Assembly: GCA_964017185.1 (NCBI GenBank)
Contig: OZ024869.1
Coordinates: 63,192,931-63,256,930, forward strand
Length of the DNA stretch: 64,000 bases
From: Rugalucina vietnamica
Lineage: Eukaryota > Mollusca > Bivalvia > Lucinida > Lucinidae
Direction: 5' to 3'
The notes beneath the pieces are model-generated. The model worked only from the letters and a program-made list of their open reading frames with translations. It was not told where the DNA came from and did no database searches. This document shows positions 31,481 through 41,658 of the stretch, piece after piece; positions within the stretch are counted from its first letter, which is position 1; every line of letters begins with the position of its first letter. The translations under genes and the position numbers were made by a program.

Positions 31481-32727
31481 AGCCAGATGTACGTAATTGA
31501 CCTCACGGTAGAATTTTTTTATTTTTTGCATGTGAGTGTATTTTGATGTCCTACATACGAAAATGAAAAGAAATTGATACCGTTCAGAGCTTGTTTTCGA
31601 GATATCGGCCTTCTTAATCGTCAAATTTGAGAGCGAAAATACATTGACGTCAACGTAAAATGCGATTTTAGACCCCCTTTTTGTTAATTTTCTTGATATA
31701 TTTCAAAAAATCCACGGTAGGATTTTTAAAAAAAAAACTGATATGTATTAGCGAAATTCCTGAACTACATATAGATAACGAGAAAGTCCTTAGTTACTGG
31801 ATTCGTTTTCCTGCTATAAGCGTGCGAAGAGAGGTGGTCGTTGCTGAATTCAGTACATTTTTAGTGTTGGGTATCAGTCGCGAAAATCACTATCGATTAT
31901 CGGAGCACATTAGTCGATTGATTATCGATTGTACAATCGAAATGTATGTTCCCCTTATATTAACCAGTGAAGTGATTAAAAATGCTCAGTATTTGACAAT
32001 GTATTGACAAGTCACTGCATCATGCCCCTTCTCTGTATTTAAATTGAACATAGGCTTATTATAGCCAATATATTAAGGCCACATTTTCTACAAATGATAA
32101 AGGGACCATGTGATAGAATATTCCTGTAGCACATAGCATAGAAAAAACCTAACTATAAACAGTGAAGATTGTCAAGTGATGCTTTAATAAGTGAATATTA
32201 ACAATGCATTCAAGTCTAAATGAAGGCAGACATAAGGAGGCATTATTGTGACAAATGAATTGAATTTGTAACAACATTTTATGTTAGTAAATGTTTTTAC
32301 TATACACTCATGTATTTAATTTTGATTAATCGATAGTGGAAAATTCCAATCGATAGCTACCGATAGAAGCTAGATTCCGATAGTTATCGATTATTTCGAT
32401 TAATCGGCACAACACTATACATTTTACGCGCGACGTCGATTTTGCGCCAAAATTTCCGACACTGTTTAGTATTCAATATTGTTTTCTTCGGGATAACATG
32501 TCCACAATCTATATTTTGTATTTTTGAGCAAAAATAATAAACAATATCGAACTTTTTACATTTCTGAAGTCCTCTGCATAATTGTATGGATATAGTTTCT
32601 TATTCCGAACGTAAACTGAAATGACGTTTCGAGCGAAAACTGACTTTACGAATGCGACGTAAAAATGACGTTTCGACCCTTAGATACGCACGTTCCTTTG
32701 AGCGCCTTCAATTACGTACATCTGTCT
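31481..32727. mobile_element. TTAA element carrying a hAT MITE
   Basis: Ends AGMCAGATGTACGTAATTGA, inverted, about 20 bp, flanked by TTAA (31477-31480 and 32728-32731). It contains the hAT MITE at 31862-32417. Without that it is about 0.69 kb and has no transposase. TTAA duplication fits piggyBac/Kolobok. It ends 274 bp before SUMO exon 2. Confidence 0.8.
31862..32417. mobile_element. hAT MITE, 8-bp duplication
   Basis: Ends start TAGTGTTGKG, with longer imperfect pairing through CGATTATCG-type words. The perfect 8-bp duplication TACATTTT is at 31854-31861 and 32418-32425. TAGTGTTG ends with 8-bp duplication are diagnostic of hAT-type MITEs. It contains many ATCGATWG words. It is nested in the TTAA element. 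Confidence 0.9.
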
Positions 32728-33001
32728 TTAATGAAACTTGTTTTCATTGTCATCAAACAACACCCTCATGACTGTAAATATGAAGTCTGTATTATTCTTT
32801 TATTTGATTACAAGTTTAAACCAAATGTTGGCAGGAAGTGATTGAGCGGGTCTCCGACGGCAAATGCCTTCCTGTGGGGTGGAGCGAGTTGTTGTGGCTG
32901 GGAAGCTGTTACAAATGGCTAGTCACCGCTAGTGCATAATTTATCTTTTTCATAACCAGCAGTCAAGCATGTATATCATTATTGCCATGTTCATATTCCA
33001 G

Positions 33002-33121
33002 GATGGTGGACCCGAACACATCAACCTAAAGGTGACAGGCCAGGACGGTAGTGTGGTGCACTTCAAGATCAAGAGAAACACAGCTCTCAGAAAACTCATG
33101 TCAGCTTACTGTGATAGAGCC
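33002..33121 (+). CDS. SUMO: SUMO-2/3-like protein, exon 2 (ubiquitin-like fold)
   Basis: Forty codons between a CAG acceptor (32999-33001) and a GTAAGT donor (33122), phase 0 on both sides. It encodes [26 protein letters not shown] and [14 protein letters not shown]. These are beta-1, beta-2 and alpha-1 of the SUMO ubiquitin-like fold, including the VVHFKIKR strand and adjacent helix that form the SIM-binding groove. SUMO is a small modifier attached to lysines of nuclear proteins by E1 (SAE1/UBA2) and E2 (UBC9). The match to SUMO-2/3 is residue for residue over most of the exon; SUMO-1 types differ here. Confidence 0.97.
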
Positions 33122-33353
33122 GTAAGTTCATGCCATCCTGCCCATCCATTTGCTTTCTTTTGACCAATTGATACTTCTTTTTAAAATAATTGCAAAGTGA
33201 ATGGAGTCTCAACATCTTGTCACTGTTGGATTTGACTCATTTTTAACCTCAGTCTGCCAAAATGCTCAAGTAATCTGTATACAGTTCCTGCATGATGTCA
33301 CAAAGAGAATATTTTGACACACAAAATGGCTGATTTTACAGGGTAAAACAGTT

Positions 33354-35284
33354 GGGTCAAAATCAGATAAATGGAAATAATAACGGACGTCACAATGAAA
33401 AAAGTCAGAATCATATTTAAGCTGTTTCTTGCTGATTCTAAGGTAAAATAATTATTCAGCTTTAATAAAAATATGATAAAAAGATAGTTGGCCCAGTGTT
33501 TTTGCCAATATTTGACAAAGTATATGACCCTATAAAAGTGACGGACGTTACTTTGACATTTTGTTCATCTTCTTTTACTTCATTTCTACTGATTGTTATT
33601 GCAGGAATCACACAATTTATGAATTTGAGTCATTTTTCTAACAGCAGTAGTTTTTATTGAAGAAAGATCATTTATATGGCTTTATTGGCTTATATTATTT
33701 TTTTTCTTTTGTTACGGACGTTACTCAAAAAAATGATTCTTATTTTTTTTTAAGTGTGGAAATAAGGTGTTCCCATAGATACAGTTTACAGAACTTGTTT
33801 TTAACTATAAAGCATAGTTTGTGAATATCTTGTGATATAACGGGCGATATATTTTTGTTAATTCCCATATAATATTATGGACGTTACAAGGGACATTTTG
33901 ACATTTTATGTCAAATGACTGTCATTCAACCATGTCAAGCAGTAACGTCCGTAAAAATAAAATGCACATATATTAGATAAACTCTCTCTCATGACAATAT
34001 TGGCCAATATTGAGAGGCAGTGGCCTGCGGATTCAGTCTGTTGGTAACATGTGACAAATACAATAGGTTGCATTAAAAACGGCAACACATTATCAAGTGG
34101 ACGTTACTTTTAGCGTAAATGTATGGTCAATTGTTATTTCCAATCACTTAAAAAATTGTCAAAGTTATGGACATTAATAAACTCCACTCAGGTGACAAAA
34201 TTCTCAAATCAAGTACCAGTCTTTCAGACAGAAGCAAAGACAATCAGAAAGCGATGATTAAATAAGGATTCCAAATATTAAAGAGCTCGTTTTAATTGCG
34301 AGATTCTCAAATTACAACACGGAAGTTATATTTTACCTCCGCACTATACCCCTTACCTGTCCAAATCCTAACGGACATTTTTTGATCGCCGAAAATGCAA
34401 CTTAAAACACAGATTACACTGTCTCCTGCAGCATACTTGTCAAACAATATAGATCTCCGATGAAATAACACACTTGTTTTTAATCCTGCAGCGATAGTTT
34501 TCTTTTTTTTTTTCTTCCGTTACGCCAGTTACACAGGAAAAAATCGTTGACAGACAGCATGTTTACCTCCTTCTCCGCCATTCCCCCAGGCTACACAAAA
34601 ATCGATGACATATTAAGCAAACTGGTGTCGCAGTATAAAACGCAGTCGTGAAATTTACTTCCAGGTTCTACTATATACCGTTTGAGACGGGTTTGGATGG
34701 TAGTTACGAATTGGACCGACACACACCATGCTGTTCAAAATCGTCCTATATTTTTCTTGTTTGATGTCTATCAGTGAAGTTGACGACATTTACAAACAGT
34801 AGATAACTTACAAATGCAATTTAATATCTGAAACACACGAACTAATGATTGATTGACTGAAATTGAAGTGGTAGAAATTGATGGGTTTTTTTACCGAGAG
34901 GCATAACTTCCACATCGCCGTTTTTAAGATCGATTTTTTCCACAAAAATGAAGAAAAAAATGTGTTTTTTTCTGTATATCAACAAAGAATATCCGTTTAT
35001 TTTTCATTTTTTGGCCATAGAACAAGAGACCGAAGCAGATATGAGATTCTGCTACCCCATACGAAAATTCCATATAAGAAAGCTGAAAATTAATGACATT
35101 TTAAGTAAAAAAATTAATCACTTCAAAACAACTGAAACAAAAGAAACTATTTTATTTCTGATATATATATGGAACAAAAGCTACATAACTATGTCATAAT
35201 TATCGAATTAATTCAATCCAGTCTATAAAGTCTGAAACAAAAAAGTGACGTCCGTTATTATTTCCATTTATCTGATTTTGACCC
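33354..35284. mobile_element. element B: GGGTCAA ends, AGTT duplication, iterated GGACGTTAC motif
   Basis: Perfect inverted ends of 40 bp (GGGTCAAAATCAGATAAATG...GGACGTCAC). AGTT flanks both sides (33350-33353 and 35285-35288). Inside, the motif ACGGACGTTAC recurs in both orientations near 33537, 33711, 33877, 33941, 34099 and 34366, and in both ends. No transposase frame is visible. It makes up 70% of SUMO intron 2. The architecture is the same as element A (13919-16036), and the outermost bases align (GRGTCAA). The perfect ends suggest a recent insertion. Confidence 0.85.
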
Positions 35285-35394
35285 AGTTATATGTACAGTT
35301 GTTATTATCTTTTCACCACTTAAAGGCATTTTGTGTGGCAGAAACTTTTACCTTCCCTGCAGGAACTATCTCTAGCAAGGAGTTTTTTCGTGTG

Positions 35395-35740
35395 TCTCAA
35401 GGGCCGAAATAAGGCCCCATTCCCAATTGATATTAGGTGATTTTTTTCCCAATTTGGAGAAAAAATTCCCAATCACAGCTAAAATATTTCTCAACAGTTC
35501 CTAAACATTGTGAAAATCAACCTCTGCTGTTTGAAATGATGTTTAACTTTTATTATAAGTTATTATTTAATGATTTAAAATGATCAACCTTAATTAACTG
35601 TCACAAATTGGAAAATGATATCCACTTTGAATGCTATGAAAATTTCCCAAATCCTGGGTAGATGTCGCTAATTTTCCCAATCAGATAGGCCCTAGGGCCC
35701 CTTCCCAAAATTGCAGAAAAAATCCCTGTCTAGGCAGTAT
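35395..35740. repeat. CCCAATTTGG-rich MITE-like repeat
   Basis: GGCCGAAATAAGGCCCC, then repeated TTCCCAATT words, then AGGCCCTAGGGCCCCTTCCC. Such CCCAATTTGGG-rich repeats are usually hAT-type MITEs in animal genomes. The ends are not resolved. It lies in SUMO intron 2, 136 bp before exon 3. Confidence 0.4.
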
Positions 35741-35875
35741 TATTAGTATTGGTCTTGTGGTGAAACCACTTCAGTAATAAGCCTTTGTTGATATGTATTA
35801 AAGGGTCAGATTCTGCTTCACTGTGACAAAATGATATTACTATGGATGTTTAAATTTGTTCCGATTCCATTTCAG

Positions 35876-35947
35876 GGATTAAAAATGGGCAATGTACGGT
35901 TTCGATTTGATGGAAATCCAGTTAACGAGACAGACACACCATCACAG
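35876..35947 (+). CDS. SUMO: SUMO-2/3-like protein, exon 3
   Basis: Twenty-four codons between a TTTCAG acceptor and a GTGAGC donor, phase 0. It encodes [18 protein letters not shown] and TDTPSQ. The RFRFDGxPxNETDTP block is the SUMO-2/3 signature. It is separated from exon 2 by 2.75 kb, most of it one transposon (33354-35284). Confidence 0.97.
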
Positions 35948-36232
35948 GTGAGCTCAGAATGTTTGAATCTAAACAGGTGTCAGATGGTATATTGTTTAAA
36001 AATCAAATTAATGTGATGGCAGGTACACAGTCAGGCAGGTACACAGTCAGTCAGTCACACACGTACATGTAATACTTGAATGCATCTGATCTATCCTCCT
36101 GTAAAATGCTGGTTTCAAAGAGTAACTGTTAGAATTGCAATAAAGTGAGCTACCAATTTTTATAAAGTTTGCTTATTGTACGGTCACTTGTATCCCAGGA
36201 AGCGGGTAAACTGATAATATTGACCTCCCTTA

Positions 36233-37279
36233 GGCCAGTTTTTTTTTTATTTTTTGGATTTCCGATTTTTTAGAAAAAATAATGGGTAGGAGGAAAAAAA
36301 AAAGAAAAAAAAAAAAAGGAAACACTATATGTATACCTGGAAGGTGGAAGATGTTCTGTTCATATCGTCTTCCAGCCTTCATGAGAACATCAAATATTGA
36401 TGGGACAGGCTCCTCCTTTCCGTTAGTGGGACCTGCACTGGTGGATCTGCTGGTAATATCGGCATACAGATATCGCATACCTAGAGAATAGGCAACCCCA
36501 GCTTCCATTGCAGGATCACAAACAATAAAATCAGATTGGTCTTCTGTAGGGGTACTGAAAGTTTTACTCGCTTTTATGGCGACTGTGCAGTTGTCATGGT
36601 TATTTGTATGGTCTGCCGAGACGACAATGTCGCCGAGTGTCTGTTTCTTCTCTGCCTTAATGAATTTATTCACTACGGGCGAGGAAAACTGGTTTTAATG
36701 AAGTCCGAACCACAGAAACCTTTCTTCCTCTGCCATATTGGAAAAGCAAAATGGAAGACCGATTTCGTTCATTAACCATAGAAAGTACATCCCGCCTGCT
36801 TAGGCTCGCCCCAAGTTGCAGGAATTGTGTACATCGGTATCGCCGAATGGCGGCGCACATTGACAGTCGTTTTATCAAGTTTCAAGACCATTTATACCAT
36901 GTTTGCTCGTGGAAGGCATCGTCAGGACGACGGGTACTGTTGTCGGACCAGACTGAGGGTGGTCTGTTTTGCCATACTGTAGCAACTATTGTTTATAAAC
37001 GAACACGCTTGTGAAGCTTGGGCCTTTTAATAGGCACATATTCAAAACAAAATATATACCTGTACAGAATCATTTTAATATGCTCGTTTAAGGGCATCGG
37101 AAATTAAACGGCGGGCTTAATTGTTGTAACAAACGAAAACATGGGACAAAACAACATAGTCGGACCGTTTGGGGGGGGGGGGGAGAGAAAAATATGATTT
37201 TTTTTTTTCTTTTTTTTTATTTTATGGAAAATTCGGGTAGGCGCGGAACGGAAATCCGAAAAAATAAAAGACACTGGCC
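36233..37279. mobile_element. Harbinger-like element in SUMO intron 3, TTA duplication
   Basis: Ends GGCCAGT...ACTGGCC, with a longer imperfect pair (TATTTTTTSGGATTTCCG) in the first 35 bp. TTA flanks both sides (36230-36232 and 37280-37282). The three-base TWA duplication fits PIF/Harbinger. It carries a - strand frame that is not a Harbinger transposase. Its right end is 22 bp before SUMO exon 4. Confidence 0.75.
36320..36878 (-). pseudogene. captured open frame inside the Harbinger-like element
   Basis: I do not recognise this protein. The - strand frame includes LGDIVVSADHTNNHDNC, EDQSDFIVCDPAMEAG, YSLGMRYLYADITSRS and VPSIFDVLMKAGRRYEQN. It ends at CTTCCAG/GTATAC, a plausible donor site, before running into an A/T-rich tail. 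Upstream, a second frame (36878-36666) reads MIKRLSMCAAIRRYRC, after a stretch of CpG-rich DNA. Less AT-rich composition and the donor suggest a first exon or gene fragment captured by the transposon. It could also be the remnant of a transposon-encoded accessory protein. Confidence 0.4.
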
Positions 37280-37301
37280 TTACTTTGATGTTGTATTTCA
37301 G

Positions 37302-37367
37302 CTTGAAATGGAAGACAATGACTGTATAGATGTATTTCAACAACAGACAGGAGGAAGTATATTATGA
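37302..37367 (+). CDS. SUMO: SUMO-2/3-like protein, exon 4 with diglycine
   Basis: Twenty-one codons and a TGA after a TTGTATTTCAG acceptor. It encodes LEMEDNDCIDVF, then QQQTGG, then SIL. The GG is the conjugation terminus; SIL is the short tail that SENP/Ulp proteases remove. The precursor is 96 residues and the mature form 93, the usual SUMO-2/3 length. The upstream intron ends with a Harbinger-like element that stops 22 bp before the exon. Confidence 0.97.
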   Translation, partial: LEMEDNDCIDVFQQQTGGSIL

Positions 37368-38445
37368 GACCTCGGCACAGTGAAATAGACCTCAAAAAAC
37401 ATCCACAACATTGGAAATCTTTGGACTATGTGAAGATGTGTAGAAACATAGTTTTCGGTCTTAAATCTTGTAAAATGTCCTCCAGAAGGCCAATGGAATT
37501 CAGTTTTTAAATCTGTACAGCAAAGAAAAGAGAAGAAAAAACAGCATTGCTTATAAAATGGTCACAGTTTCGTGTGATTTACTCTTGGTTTGCGATTCAA
37601 ATACTATGTAGTTGTTTTTAATTTTTAACTTTTAGTAGTACAGTTGATTTAAGTGATAAGACTAGATTTTTTGGACCAAATTGATTGCTCCTCCAAGTCA
37701 TGCCACATACATGGGAAATAATCAAAAAGATTTGTGTATGTGATTGAAAGTTTTTGTTGACCAAAGCTGATCACAGTTTTGTTGACATGTAACATACATG
37801 TCCCAATTTCCATTTATGTATGTACATTGTGAAAGTCATTTTTAGTTCTATATTTTTCTTTATCATGAATCATCACTCATTATTTTTCTCATCATCATAT
37901 CATAAGTGAACATTGTAAATAGACTAATTGTTACATGGTCAGGATTCATTGCTTTAGATGGGTAATTTAGGACTTTAAAATTTGTTAGTTTGTTACCCAT
38001 CTAATTCTGAAAGATGGGCTCTATACTAAATTCTGAGGGTCAAACTCTTGGAAACCACATAATTGTGTATGGCAGTTATTTCTTGGAGCAAATTATCACA
38101 CGAACAATTATATGCCTTGCCAAAAGAACAAATTGAATACAAATACATGTAGTTGAAAATACCATTTATATCGGTCCGAAAGAATTTACAAGTCCTTGGG
38201 ATTGGAAGTGTGGATTTAACTATCCAAATTTAATAGATATAATCTAATAGCCAAAATTTTATACTCTAAAGCAGTGAATCATCATTGTGAAGTACATTGT
38301 AAAACAAAGAATATTTTCATTTTAAACATGTCATCTCATTCTGTATTTATGATTGTCAGTAAAATCAGTCAATGAATTCAAGCCTTTGTTTTTCATACCC
38401 ACATGAAAATATTGGTCCATTACAAGTGTCTTTTTAAAGACTGTG
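37368..38445 (+). other. probable SUMO 3' UTR and downstream flank
   Basis: AT-rich DNA directly after the stop codon. I see no AATAAA in it, so the cleavage site is not located. It ends at the target site of LINE copy 2. Confidence 0.45.
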
Positions 38446-38455
38446 TATTTTTCTA

Positions 38456-38503
<48 letters not shown>

Positions 38504-38993
38504 ATTTTTGAACAATTGGTTCACATGAAACTATATATATAATACATGCATTATTGTATCAAACAAATGTGAAATTTGATCTTATATAACTATCCACATA
38601 TATATAGAACTGTAATAAGGGGCGACAAATGGATATGTACGCTTGAGTCTCTGCGGCTTGAGTACAATACTTATTTTAAATTTTAACCTTATCTGACAGC
38701 AGAGTTGATTGGTATTTCTTTTTGAAGAATTATTTGGCTTTGAACATTAACACAAGCGAACATAGCCACTATGAAAGAAATTCGTAAATACATAATACTA
38801 ATATTGTTTCCGGAAACTGGGCTTAGCTGTTACGAGTAAAAAAGAAAACTTCTTAAATCATCATGATCATTGGTCTTAAACTTTTCTTTCTGTTTTGCCA
38901 AAATACATTGTTAACCTACTTGGGTACTTATTTTATACAATGATTTATCATTAGTTTGGAAAAAGTAAAGGGACATTACCAGGCTAGATAATA

Positions 38994-40385
38994 TTATAGT
39001 GTAATCATATACTTGTACAGACTAGACCATTTGCCTAAAAACTTATCATCTGTTTTATTAATTTTTGCTATGTACATTTCGTTCAGAAATTTTTGTTTCA
39101 GAAAGTTTTCAAAACTTTTAATACTTAGATTTTTTGTGAAAAATTTACTTTTATATATGAAATACTTTGCAGCTGTAATAATATAGCTAACTAACGGTTG
39201 TGCAGGATATGAGAAAATAATTTTCTTCAAATCGATCTGTAGGGTAATATTTGTTGTTCTTTGTAACCATGTTTTTAAGGTGTTCCAAAAGTCTAAAACA
39301 TTCTTACAATGGAAGAGCAGGTGTGTGATAGTTTCTGGTTCTTGATTACAGTATGAACAACGGTTGCTATCTTTCTTTTTTATTTTATATAAGAATGCGT
39401 TCGTAACAAGAATTCGATTGTTTATCTTATACTGAAAATCTCGTAATTTGATTTCCTGAATATAAATTAAATTTTTACTAAATCTTTTCCACTCATCATT
39501 TGATACATCCCCAATTTCAGTAGTCCAATAGTTTGGTACTGATACGTCATTAGCTGAAATTAGTGTATCGTAAATATCTCTACAACCTTTCTTTTTCCGT
39601 AAAAGTTTAAAAACATAACAATTTATTTGCACATTATATCTATGTAAAACATTTTTCTCCCTATTTTCCTCAATCGTATCTCTCCATAATCTTGGAATGT
39701 TTTGAATTAAATGCAGATAATCTAGGTAGGTCCCATGAATATTATACCTTTCTTGCAAATTTTGAAAATTGTAAAATAAACCATTTTCATCAATTAGATC
39801 CATGATATTCCTGATTCCTTTGTTAAACCATTCGTTGATAATAAAATTGGCATTGACACTTATTTTAGAATTACCCCATAGAGGTGAATATATAATTCTT
39901 ACTAATTTATCAGTTTTGAAGGAATGCATATATAGAACCCAGCTCTCTAAAATATGTTTCCAAAAAGGATTATATAAATCTTTGATAACTGTTTTGGCAT
40001 ATCTATCTCCAAATGAAAAAATTTTATTCAGATTAACCATACTCAAGGAACTCCAATTATCACTTTCAGGAAAAATAACTAATCTTCTTAACCAAGTTAC
40101 CTTCAATGATGTTATAAAGGCACTAACATTTACCATTCTCAACCCTCCTGCTTTAATATTTTTAACAATATTCTTCCTGCTTATTCTGTCAGGACCACAA
40201 CTCCAAAGAAATTTATATAATTCTCCTGGTGGGTTTGGAAGAGCTAAGAACAATTGAGTGAACTTAGATAACATTAATGATTTAATCACAGTTATTTTAC
40301 CTGGTAATGTCAACCTTCTTTTTGACCATGTATTTATTAATGAATTTATGTACAATATCATCCAAATTATGATCCCAGACATCAA
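38994..40385 (-). pseudogene. LINE copy 2: post-RT and C-terminal knuckle
   Basis: A 463-codon open frame: RRLTLPGKITVIKSL, LPNPPGELYKFLWSCG, GGLRMVNVSAFITSLKV, then QYKINNRILVTNAFLYK and CSYCNQEPETITHLLFHC (C-x2-C-x7-H-x4-C knuckle). It ends at a stop at 38994. A frame change near 40400 separates it from the RT palm. Confidence 0.85.
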
Positions 40386-40418
40386 AGACTTCAGATGTAA
40401 ATGTGACTCCTAAAATTT

Positions 40419-41301
40419 TTAAAGGCTTTGTTCCCAGTCCAAATTATATTCATTACACAATCTTTTTTCTGACTTACCCATTGTTCCAATCCATAATGCT
40501 TTAATTTTATCCACATTTATTTTAAGCCCGGACATTTTGTAAAACTTATTTAAAATAAACATTAACTGATGTAATGATTTCTCTGATCCATCTAAAAATA
40601 GTTGTGTGTCGTCTGCATATTGACAGAGCTTAAATTCTTTATTGTTTATTACAATTCCATGCAATTTGTTATCATTTCTTACCATTTTACCTAGGATCTC
40701 TACACAGAGAATAAAAATATATGGTGATATTGGGTCACCTTGTCTACAGCCTCTTTCTAAAACAAAGGATTCTGAAAGATGACCATTTTGTAAAATACTA
40801 GACTGAGCACCTGTTTGAAAAATTTTTATCCACCTTTTTATTGAGGGACCGAAATTAAAATAATCTAAAGTTTTTTCAATAAATTTCCATGAAAGGGTGT
40901 CAAAGGCTTGCTGGAAATCAACTGATACCAAAAGTCCTGGAATATTCTGCTGCTTTGTTTCAAAAAGAATGTCATAGATTGTACGAATATTTTCCCCTAT
41001 AAATCTTCCTGAAATAAAACCTTTTTGATCATTATCAATAAGCTTATCTAAAACTAACTTAATTAAGACGGTTTGCAATAACTGATGACATTAATTTATA
41101 TACAACATTTAAAAGCGAAATAGGTCTCCAATTTTTCAAAAACTGACGTGGCTTATTTGGTTTAGGGATACATGTTATTATGCCTTGATTTTGTGTAACT
41201 GAAAGGTAACCATTTTCATATGCATAATTAACTGATTTTAAAATAAAATGTCCTATATCTATCCAAAAAAACTTAAAGAACTCAGCCGTAAATCCATCCA
41301 T
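40419..41301 (-). pseudogene. LINE copy 2: reverse transcriptase
   Basis: IITCIPKPNKPRQFLKNW, RPISLLNVVYKLMS, then, after a frame change near 41065, DQKGFISGRFIGENIR, LLVSVDFQQAFDTLSW, ERGCRQGDPISPYIFILC and LCQYADDTQLFLDG. All catalytic motifs including YADD are present. Confidence 0.85.
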
Positions 41302-41655
41302 ACCTGGGCTTTTGAATTTTTCATATTTTTTAATGCTATACCTAATTCTTCGTAAGTTATTTCCCCTTCAAGGCTTAGTGATTCTTCTTCGTTTAGTTTA
41401 CTCGAATTTTCCCCTATGACCTCATTTAATGGAACATCATCTAAATTTGAGTCAGCCTTATATAAATCATGATAATATTGCCTTTGTAGGTTTAAAATAT
41501 CTAAAGAGTCATTATTTTCTTTCCCATTAGCATCTACTAATTTATTGATGACTTTATCCATAAAATTCCTATTCTCAAGGTTTAGAAAATAACCAGATGG
41601 TTTTTCACCAAGTTCTTCGTAACGACATCTAGCCCTTAACATAACACCTTCTGTT
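41259..41655 (-). pseudogene. LINE copy 2: pre-RT linker
   Basis: TEGVMLRARCRYEELGEKP, GYFLNLENRNFMDKVI and LNLQRQYYHDLYKAD. It continues upstream on the far side of the inserted repeat at 43267-43170 (NNLNEITDYDINNLEEKK, HALSELRK), which proves the LINE was there first. Confidence 0.8.
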
Positions 41656-41658
41656 TTT

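Noticed and set aside
31681-32007. 108-codon gene
   Set aside because: The frame crosses the boundary of the hAT MITE at 31862, so it is a chance fusion of two transposons.
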